This document shows, piece by piece, positions 58,290-64,000 of a stretch of 64,000 nt of DNA (positions within the stretch are counted from its first letter, which is position 1; the number at the start of each line of letters is the position of its first letter). A program made the translations under genes and the position numbers. Source of the DNA: Phycisphaeraceae bacterium. GTDB lineage: Bacteria; Planctomycetota; Phycisphaerae; Phycisphaerales; UBA1924. Under the pieces are notes generated by a model that ran no database searches, was not told the DNA's origin, and saw nothing but the letters and a program-made list of their open reading frames with translations. Location: the NCBI GenBank assembly GCA_026126305.1, contig JAHCJI010000006.1, positions 1 to 64,000 of the forward strand, given 5' to 3'.

Positions 58290-58895
58290 CTACCCTTGTC
58301 CGTCCTGGCTCGGGCGATTGGCACCGGGCTTCCACAGCACGTCGCCCCGAGGATTGGCGACGCGGCCCATCACGAACAGCAGGTCGCTCAACCGGTTCAG
58401 ATATCGCAGGACCACCGTGCTCGTTTCATCGGGATGCTTCTGGATGGCCACCGCAGTCAGACGCTCGGCCCGGCGGACGATGGTGCGGGCCAGGTGCAAA
58501 GACGCCGCCGCGGGCGTGCCGCCTGGCAGGACAAAGCTTCTCAGGGTTTCGAGCCCTTCGTTATAGCGATCGATCAGGTCCTCCAGCCGATCGACCTGAC
58601 CGGGCAACACTCGCAGCCGTTCGGCTTCCTTGCCGTCATCGCGCACTGGCGTACACAGATCGGCCCCGCAGTCGAACAGGTCGTGCTGGATGCTCTCGAG
58701 CAAGGCGGCCAGATCGGCCGTCGGTGGGCCGGCGTCACGGCAGGCAATCACAGCCAAGCCAACAGCGGCATTGGCCTCGTCAATGGTCCCATAAGCTTCA
58801 ACCCGAATATCCGCCTTATTCACGCGAGAACCGTCGCCCAAGCCCGTAGTCCCGCTGTCGCCCGTTCGTGTGTAGATCTTGTTGAGCTTAACCAT
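58290..58895 (-). CDS. pduO: Cob(I)alamin adenosyltransferase, PduO type
   Basis: The 201-residue protein matches PduO-type ATRs. TRTGDSGTTGLGDGSRV lies near the N-terminus with the ATP-binding motif, EAYGTIDEANAAVGLA follows, and the C-terminal block has GGTPAAASLHLARTIVRRAER and ETSTVVLRYLNRLSDLLFVMGR. It transfers the adenosyl group of ATP to cob(I)alamin to form coenzyme B12. The ATG at 58895 has GGAGG 5 nt upstream. It lies 13 nt before the phosphatase gene on the same strand and is divergent from recJ. Confidence 0.93.
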   Translation of the reverse strand: MVKLNKIYTRTGDSGTTGLGDGSRVNKADIRVEAYGTIDEANAAVGLAVIACRDAGPPTADLAALLESIQHDLFDCGADLCTPVRDDGKEAERLRVLPGQVDRLEDLIDRYNEGLETLRSFVLPGGTPAAASLHLARTIVRRAERLTAVAIQKHPDETSTVVLRYLNRLSDLLFVMGRVANPRGDVLWKPGANRPSQDGQG

Positions 58896-58936
58896 GCCAC
58901 CTCCAAGGCTCACGCCATGAGGCGAGGCCTGCCGAC

Positions 58937-58942
58937 TAGTCT
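58937..58942 (+). promoter_or_regulatory. Putative leaderless -10 hexamer for recJ
   Basis: TAGTCT ends 7 nt before the ATG at 58950 in the 54-bp space shared with the divergent gene; no Shine-Dalgarno is present. Confidence 0.5.
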
Positions 58943-58949
58943 ACCACCC

Positions 58950-60725
58950 ATGCCCCACTTGGCCCCGGCCCAAGACGCACCAACCATCCGTGGCCTCACC
59001 CGTCGGTGGCGGCTGCCATTGCCCCCGGGCCCTTTGGAGCCCGGCCTTCCACCGCTGTCCGCCCGGGTCATGTCGGGTCGGCCACAACTATGCCCGGGAG
59101 AGTTAGAGCCCAGACTCACCGGGCTGCACGATCCCTCGGGCATCCCCGACCTGGACAAAGCCGCCCAGACCCTGCTCGATGCCGCACGTGCCGGGCAGAC
59201 CATCGCGATTTATGGCGATTACGACGTGGACGGGACCACCGGCTCGGCGATCTTGCACCATGTGCTCAAAGCCCTGGACCCCAACGCCCGGCTGCTGCAT
59301 TATGTGCCCCACCGGCTGACGGAGGGCTACGGCGTCCATGCCCACGCCATCGAGGCGCTGGCCGCCCAGGGTGCCCGGGTCGTCGTCACGGTCGATTGCG
59401 GCATCACGGCCGTCGGGCCCGCCCGCCGGGCGAGGGAATTGGGCCTGACGCTCATCATCACCGACCACCACAACCCCCCCGCCAACATCGAAGACCTGCC
59501 CGACGCCCACGCCGTGGTCCACCCCGCCCGACCCGACTCGGCTTATCCATACCCCGACCTGTGCGGGGCGGGGGTGGCTTTCAAGTTGGCTTGGCGTCTG
59601 GCGACGCTGGCGGGCGAGGGCGGGCGGGCCACGGCCAGCCTCCGATCGCTGCTGCTCGATCTGTTGCCTTTGGCCGCGTTGGGCACGGTGGCCGACGTCT
59701 CGCCTTTGACGGGCGAGAACCGCGTGCTTGTGCATCATGGGCTGGCGATGGCGCGGCGCACGCGCGTGCGCGGGCTGGCGGTGCTGGCGCAGCGGTGCGT
59801 GCGCGAGGCTCGGGCGGTCCATGTTGGCGACCTTGGCTTTCGCCTGGGTCCGCGCATCAACGCGCTGGGCCGCGTCGACCACGCGGGCGAGGCCTTCGAG
59901 TTGCTGACCACCAGCGACGAATCGCGCATCGACACCATCTGCCAGACGATGGACCGTCTCAACGCCCAACGGCAAGCCATCGAGAAGCGGATCGTTGACC
60001 GCGCGTGCGCGGAGGCCTCGCGCCTGGGCATGGACCGCGACGACCACCGCGCCATCGTCCTGGCACACGAGGACTGGCACCCGGGCGTCGTGGGCATCGC
60101 CTGTTCGAGGCTCGTCGAGCGCTTCGGCCGGCCCACCATCCTCTTGCAGCGGGGCGAGGACCTGTGCAAGGGCTCGGGCCGGGGCATCCCGGGCTTCAAC
60201 CTGCACGGTGCCGTCGAGGCGTGCCGGCACGAGGTGGTGTCCTTCGGCGGCCACAACGCGGCCATCGGGCTGGCCGTCGCGCCCGAGCGGCTCGACGCCT
60301 TCACCGGGTCTCTGGTCGATCATGCCAATTCGATGCTGAGCGTCGAGGACCTCACGCCCGAGTTGGCCATCGACGCGCACGCCACGCTGGCGGAACTGGA
60401 CGAGCCCAACGTCGCCTCGCTCGAACGCCTGGGCCCCTTCGGCCGCGGCAACCCCACGCCGCGCCTGTTGCTTCGCAGCGTGCGCGTGCCGCAACCGCCC
60501 ACGCTCGTGGGCGCGGGCGGCGGGCACCTCTCCTTGTTCGTAGCCGACAGCTCGGGCGCGACGTTGCGGCTGGTGGGCTGGGGCTGGGGCCGACACGCCG
60601 AGAAGGTCCGAAGCGGCACGACCCTGGACGTTGTGGTCACGCCCAGGGTCGAGGTGTATCGGGGTGTACCAAGCGTGCGCGGCGAGATCGCCGACGTGCG
60701 CATCATCAAGAAAGAGCCCGTTTAG
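58950..60725 (+). CDS. recJ: Single-stranded-DNA exonuclease RecJ
   Basis: The 591-residue protein is a DHH/DHHA1 phosphoesterase. IAIYGDYDVDGTTGSAIL near residue 85 and VVTVDCGITA are metal motifs. LIITDHHNPP is the DHH triad. FRLGPRINALGRVDHAGEAFELL is typical of RecJ, and the DHHA1 block has GSGRGIPGFNLHGAV and FGGHNAAIGLAV. A C-terminal OB fold completes it. It degrades single-stranded DNA 5'-3' in recombination and mismatch repair. Its stop lies inside the hairpin at 60713, which acts for the opposite strand. Confidence 0.95.
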   Translation: MPHLAPAQDAPTIRGLTRRWRLPLPPGPLEPGLPPLSARVMSGRPQLCPGELEPRLTGLHDPSGIPDLDKAAQTLLDAARAGQTIAIYGDYDVDGTTGSAILHHVLKALDPNARLLHYVPHRLTEGYGVHAHAIEALAAQGARVVVTVDCGITAVGPARRARELGLTLIITDHHNPPANIEDLPDAHAVVHPARPDSAYPYPDLCGAGVAFKLAWRLATLAGEGGRATASLRSLLLDLLPLAALGTVADVSPLTGENRVLVHHGLAMARRTRVRGLAVLAQRCVREARAVHVGDLGFRLGPRINALGRVDHAGEAFELLTTSDESRIDTICQTMDRLNAQRQAIEKRIVDRACAEASRLGMDRDDHRAIVLAHEDWHPGVVGIACSRLVERFGRPTILLQRGEDLCKGSGRGIPGFNLHGAVEACRHEVVSFGGHNAAIGLAVAPERLDAFTGSLVDHANSMLSVEDLTPELAIDAHATLAELDEPNVASLERLGPFGRGNPTPRLLLRSVRVPQPPTLVGAGGGHLSLFVADSSGATLRLVGWGWGRHAEKVRSGTTLDVVVTPRVEVYRGVPSVRGEIADVRIIKKEPV

Positions 60726-60731
60726 GGCTCT
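60713..60731 (-). terminator. Terminator for the dockerin gene, inside the recJ 3' end
   Basis: AGAGCCC and GGGCTCT form a 7-bp stem with a 5-nt loop. Read on the minus strand the stem is followed by TTCTTG directly after its closing T, giving a T-rich tail. The stem overlaps the recJ stop codon. Confidence 0.65.
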
Positions 60732-60761
60732 CCGCAGTCACGCAACGGCGCACAGTGGATA

Positions 60762-61643
60762 TTAATGGTCCAACAAGAACGCTTGGAACTCGACAAAGTC
60801 GTGGATATCGATTGCGCCATCCCCATTGATATCGGCACGTTCTTCGCCGGCGAGCCATGCTGCCTGGAATTCCAGTAAGTCCCATTCATCAACGCGGCCA
60901 TCACGGTTGAAGTCGCCGGGAAGCGCATTGACTTCGACATTGGCCCAAGCGACCGGGCCGTGGGTATCGCCCAATTCAGTGCGTGCGAGCAGGATGATGC
61001 GTTCGTCATTTGCCACCGGCCAATTGACCGTGTCGGCGGTGTGTGCCCAGACAAGCAGCGTGCCCGTGCCCTGCATGTCGTGGACCGCTTCGGCCCGACC
61101 AATCTCGAACAGTTTGCTCTCGCCTGCGGCCGTCTTGTGGACGAGGAAGAAGGTCACCCCGGTCACAAGCGGGCTCCCAACGCTCACGGCAAACTCGTAC
61201 GGCTTGCTGATGGTCAACGGGGGTGGTCCATCCTTGCACCAGACCAATTCGGGCTGGATCTGGTCCCCGCTGTCATCGACAGCCTCGGTACACCAACTGA
61301 GAAATTCAACAGCTCCGCCACCGCAAGGAACTTCTATAACACACTCTCCGGGACCACCATTCTCGCAGTCAGAAAGAAGATTTAAAAAGGCGGACCAACA
61401 GTCCGTTGGCTTTACGGCAACTCCGTCAAGGCAGCTTCTCAAGCTTATCTTAGCGCCTTCAAAACAAGCCTCGCGAACGTTCGGCGAATTGAAATCACAA
61501 CATTCTGACAAAGCAATTTTGTACTCATCCCAGCATGATTGATAAGTATCCCCTTGTGCTGAGGCCGTACCTGTGGCAGTGATGACCGCCAAACACGTAC
61601 CAGCGAGAAGACGGGAAGGCGAATTTTGATAGTCGATTCGCAT
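60762..61643 (-). CDS. Secreted Cys-rich protein with C-terminal dockerin-like repeats
   Basis: The 293-residue product has a signal peptide (LLAGTCLAVITATGTASAQ). A Cys-rich region follows with three CX10C motifs (CWDEYKIALSEC, CFEGAKISLRSC, CWSAFLNLLSDC). A CGGG-containing segment, a beta domain and two Ca-loop repeats (GDFNRDGRVDEWDLLEF, ADINGDGAIDIHDFVEF) complete it. The Cys-rich part is encoded by visibly AT-richer DNA than the rest, so it may have a separate origin. It is probably exported and surface-bound. GAGG lies 7 nt before the ATG at 61643; an ATG at 61655 is in frame but without its own site. Confidence 0.8.
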   Translation of the reverse strand: MRIDYQNSPSRLLAGTCLAVITATGTASAQGDTYQSCWDEYKIALSECCDFNSPNVREACFEGAKISLRSCLDGVAVKPTDCWSAFLNLLSDCENGGPGECVIEVPCGGGAVEFLSWCTEAVDDSGDQIQPELVWCKDGPPPLTISKPYEFAVSVGSPLVTGVTFFLVHKTAAGESKLFEIGRAEAVHDMQGTGTLLVWAHTADTVNWPVANDERIILLARTELGDTHGPVAWANVEVNALPGDFNRDGRVDEWDLLEFQAAWLAGEERADINGDGAIDIHDFVEFQAFLLDH

Positions 61644-61655
61644 GTCTTGCCTCAT

Positions 61656-61855
61656 CTCGAATGCATGGATCGGAGCGGTTCCCTATTGATAATCTATAGT
61701 GTATACAGTGACATGGTGCTTGAATCAAGTCGAAATGAGAATGAGAGATAAATAGGGTTATCCCTAGGATAAGTTCCCCATGTTGCGACTTGAAAGTGCG
61801 TGTATATACCTATTAGGTACGGATTTAGTTAGAAATTCATCCGCATAAGGGACAC
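61656..61855. other. AT-rich intergenic region with several palindromes
   Basis: This 200-bp region is strongly AT-richer than the window. It contains TACCTATTAGGTA (perfect dyad, about 61806-61818), TTATCCCTAGGATAA (61758-61772), and TCAAGTCG/CGACTTGA, which can close a larger loop (about 61724-61793). No gene is seen. Confidence 0.6.
61700..61728 (-). promoter_or_regulatory. Probable promoter of the Cys-rich dockerin gene
   Basis: On the minus strand TTGATT (complement of 61723-61728) and TATACA (complement of 61700-61705) are separated by 17 bp, giving a leader of about 50 nt before the ATG at 61643. Confidence 0.55.
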
Positions 61856-63136
61856 TCAACGCCCGTCGCCGCTGACGCCGGCGTAGGTCTCGGCCTGCTG
61901 CTGCTGGGCCTGGAGGCTGGCGATCATGCGTGCGATGTTCTGGTTGCTTGGGTCGAGTTTCTGGGCCTGCTCGAAGCTGGACTTGGCAAGGCCGGGCATG
62001 TCGGCCTGCTGGGCGATGAGCCCGCGCAGGATCAGCGGCGAGGGGTCGCCATCGCTTCGCTGGATGGCCAGATCGAGGCTGGCCAGCGCGCCGTTGAGGT
62101 CGCCCGTGCCGCGCTGCTGGAGCGCCCGCAAGAGGTACCCCTCGCTGCGCTGGGGTGCCAGGGCGATAACGCGGCTGGCGGCGCGGCGGACGCGGGCCAA
62201 GTCACGCAACTTGTAGCACACGTGTCCCAGTTGGATCCAGGCGTCCAGGTCCTTGTCGCCTCCCTGGCTCTCGGTCAGAGTCACCAGGAGATCGCGGGCT
62301 TCGACCGGACGATCGACTTCCACAAGGCAGCGGGCCCGCATGTGCTGGAGGTCGCGCCGGTCCTTGAATCCTTCGGTACGCAGCAGCTCGGCCAGATTGA
62401 ACTCGGCCTCGGCGAATCGGCCAGCGGCCAGTTCGGCACGGGCCAGGTCTTCCTGCACGCCCTTGTCATCGGGGGCCAGGAACCGGGCCTCGGTGAACCA
62501 CGAGGCCGCCTGCTCGGGTTCTTCGCGCATCATCGCGATGTGCCCCAGCGTCTGGCGGATGCCCGCGTTGTGCCGGTACATCTCCAGGCGATCCTTCAAG
62601 TACTGCTCGGCGTCGTCGATGCGACCGATATCGATCAGCATCTCGGCGGCCGCGACGGCATAGATCGCCCGCGACGTGTCGAGTTCTGCGGCCCGCTGGA
62701 AGCGTTCCATCGCGCTCTCCTTCTCACCGATGCGTTCGTAGGCCACGCCCAGGAAATACTGCGTGTCCACGTCTTCGGGGTTGAGGACCTCGGCCTTGCC
62801 CAGTGACGACATGGCCTCTTCGAAGTTGCCCAGCTCCATCGTGATGCGACCGCGCAGCACGTGCGAGCGAACCACCGAGTCGTTCAGCGCGATCGAGCGA
62901 TCGATGTGCTGCAAGGCCTTCTGCGGGTCTCCCGAGAGGAAAGCCTGCCGCGCCATGTCCCACTCCGTCCCGCTCTTCATGCCGGCCATCCGCTCGGCGG
63001 CGGCGTTTCGCGCCTCGGCCGAAGTCCGGCTGCCTCCCGAGCAACCCGACAGGAGCATGGCACCAGCCATCGCACCCGCCAGGAGAACAAGCCTTGCCGC
63101 ACCGCTGGTCGTCGTTGTGTATCGTGCCTTGTGCAT
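61856..63136 (-). CDS. TPR-repeat lipoprotein
   Basis: The 426-residue product has a lipoprotein signal with lipobox LLSGC and then about eight TPR-like units: ARQAFLSGDPQKALQHIDRSI, VLRGRITMELGNFEEAM, YFLGVAYERIGEKESAMERF and others to the C-terminus. It ends with a Gln-rich tail. Such lipoproteins assist assembly of outer-membrane machines; in type IV pilus systems the PilF/PilW type supports the secretin. The next gene upstream on the same strand has a secretin-type N0 domain, which supports this, but it remains inference. Confidence 0.82.
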   Translation of the reverse strand: MHKARYTTTTSGAARLVLLAGAMAGAMLLSGCSGGSRTSAEARNAAAERMAGMKSGTEWDMARQAFLSGDPQKALQHIDRSIALNDSVVRSHVLRGRITMELGNFEEAMSSLGKAEVLNPEDVDTQYFLGVAYERIGEKESAMERFQRAAELDTSRAIYAVAAAEMLIDIGRIDDAEQYLKDRLEMYRHNAGIRQTLGHIAMMREEPEQAASWFTEARFLAPDDKGVQEDLARAELAAGRFAEAEFNLAELLRTEGFKDRRDLQHMRARCLVEVDRPVEARDLLVTLTESQGGDKDLDAWIQLGHVCYKLRDLARVRRAASRVIALAPQRSEGYLLRALQQRGTGDLNGALASLDLAIQRSDGDPSPLILRGLIAQQADMPGLAKSSFEQAQKLDPSNQNIARMIASLQAQQQQAETYAGVSGDGR

Positions 63137-63282
63137 CGTCCTGCGTCCTCTCGCCGCCCGCTCACCCGCGGGCCCGGGCTGGTGGACGCGTGAACCACAC
63201 ACGCGTCCGACTGGTGTACCTTCGGCCCAATGCGGGCCACGCTGAAGTCCCCATGCCCAACTCGGGCACGGTTCCCGTGTTA

Positions 63283-64000
63283 TCAGCCCTTGGGCTGGCT
63301 CTTGGCATCTTCACCAACCCACGAGGTCGGTTCGGTGTAACCATCTCGCGACACCTGGGGCTTCCAATCGAAACTGGTGTACCCAAGCGAGCCCAGAAGC
63401 ACGTCCGTGAAGGCCGCCTCGATCTGCGACTCCAGCGGGCTCTCGGCCGGGCCGGGGTCGGACATGTTCGTCACGCCGGGCAGTTCGAAGTCTGTCGTGC
63501 TCTCGAGATTCGTGGCCGATGGAAGCGACATCGGGGCGTTCACGACACTGCCGGACGAGCCACTGGCCTTGTCGGTGCTCGACTCGACCACCGCCACGGG
63601 CTGGGGAACGACCGGAGTCTCGTTGGGAGTCCCGTTGCTCGCAACCGGGCTGGGAGCGGTCGTGGTCACGGGTTGGGGCGCGCTGGCGGCCCGGGCGGCG
63701 GCCTCACGCGCTTCGATGGCCCCCAGCGTAAGCACCCGGATCACCTTGCCATCTTCGATGAATCCAAAACCCTGGCTGGGCAGCACGGCCTCGAGAGTCT
63801 CCTCGAGCGTGAGCCCGAACAGCGAAGCACTCACCACGCCAGTCGCGTCGGCCGGCACGATGATGCTGCGTCGAGACAGTGTGGACAGCTCACGCAGGAA
63901 GCCGGGCAACGCCGCGTCTTCGACGGCGATGTCGAACGTGCGAGCATCGGCGTCGTACGCGACCGCCGGGGCGGGCGCGGGCTGAGGCTCTACCACGGCG
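63283..64000 (-). CDS. Protein with secretin N0 (STN) domain, N-terminus outside window
   Basis: The visible 238 codons stay open at the right edge, so the gene starts beyond 64000. They contain FDIAVEDAALPGFLRELSTLSRRSIIV, VSASLFGLTLEETLEAVL and GFGFIEDGKVIRVLT, an STN/secretin N0-type domain like those of PilQ and TonB-dependent receptors. A long Pro/Thr/Ser-rich linker and a C-terminal tail follow. No secretin pore domain follows, so this is probably an accessory protein or a short N0-domain protein. The TPR lipoprotein gene lies downstream on the same strand. Confidence 0.75.
   Translation of the reverse strand, partial: AVVEPQPAPAPAVAYDADARTFDIAVEDAALPGFLRELSTLSRRSIIVPADATGVVSASLFGLTLEETLEAVLPSQGFGFIEDGKVIRVLTLGAIEAREAAARAASAPQPVTTTAPSPVASNGTPNETPVVPQPVAVVESSTDKASGSSGSVVNAPMSLPSATNLESTTDFELPGVTNMSDPGPAESPLESQIEAAFTDVLLGSLGYTSFDWKPQVSRDGYTEPTSWVGEDAKSQPKG

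Noticed and set aside
58896..58949. Cobalamin riboswitch before the adenosyltransferase
   Set aside because: Only 54 bp separate it from recJ, too little for a B12 riboswitch.

Overview
The window is high-GC DNA that looks like a planctomycete chromosome, most likely class Phycisphaerae. The clues are two secreted proteins ending in Asp/Gly calcium-loop (dockerin-like) repeats, several CxxCG zinc-ribbon membrane proteins, a DUF4139 protein, a histone-H1-like Lys/Ala tail protein, a PduO-type cobalamin adenosyltransferase, and a CrtI-type desaturase next to an aldehyde dehydrogenase. No rRNA operon, CRISPR array, phage or classical insertion sequence was seen. The lineage call is inference from gene content; nothing was searched.

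Layout. 1-2,000: a PIN/TRAM membrane protein running off the left edge, a bacterial SRP RNA gene, then a hairpin-forming heptamer repeat and a 21-bp-period array. 2,200-10,015: a fibronectin-like hypothetical, mannose-1-phosphate guanylyltransferase, a ferric-reductase-like flavoprotein, a 35-residue membrane peptide, ruvX, a LolA-like protein and a TPR/gluzincin peptidase, all on the plus strand. 10,016-12,260: an AT-richer Rhs C-terminal toxin/immunity cassette bounded by 127-bp direct repeats. 12,268-18,530: a secreted hypothetical, a repeat element, a two-domain glycosyltransferase, a Cof-type HAD phosphatase, rsmA and another 21-bp array. 18,528-25,806: globin/zinc-ribbon operon, a P-loop protein, an RRM protein with a structured leader, a desaturase, a periplasmic hypothetical, a lipoprotein, a second copy of the repeat element and a membrane zinc-ribbon protein. 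25,913-30,930: queD-ppk-neuB operon and an O-antigen-ligase-like protein. 31,095-43,440: a Gln-rich membrane protein, a DUF4139 protein, a large FAD/Fe-S oxidase, dinB, and a small surface-polysaccharide cluster (lipopolysaccharide-kinase-like, GT2, methyltransferase). 43,529-53,722: H1-like protein, DEAD-box helicase, STAS protein, dockerin protein, recA, two tRNA-Leu genes, crtI and an aldehyde dehydrogenase. 53,726-64,000: glmS, thiG, tautomerase, SpoIIE-type phosphatase, cobalamin adenosyltransferase, recJ, a Cys-rich dockerin protein, a TPR lipoprotein and the end of a secretin-N0-domain protein.

Themes. DNA repair and recombination genes (ruvX, dinB, recA, recJ) are scattered among envelope polysaccharide genes (manC, two glycosyltransferases, neuB, O-antigen-ligase-like, kinase-like). 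Two kinds of translation start are visible. One has a good Shine-Dalgarno. The other has no Shine-Dalgarno but a TAnnnT hexamer 5-7 nt before the start codon, which predicts leaderless mRNA. The most unusual DNA is intergenic: two inverted copies of a composite element have conserved 80-bp and 100-bp ends that enclose a 21-bp-period array. The unit sequence differs between copies while the phase is kept, and other 21-bp arrays and heptamer hairpins lie elsewhere in the window.
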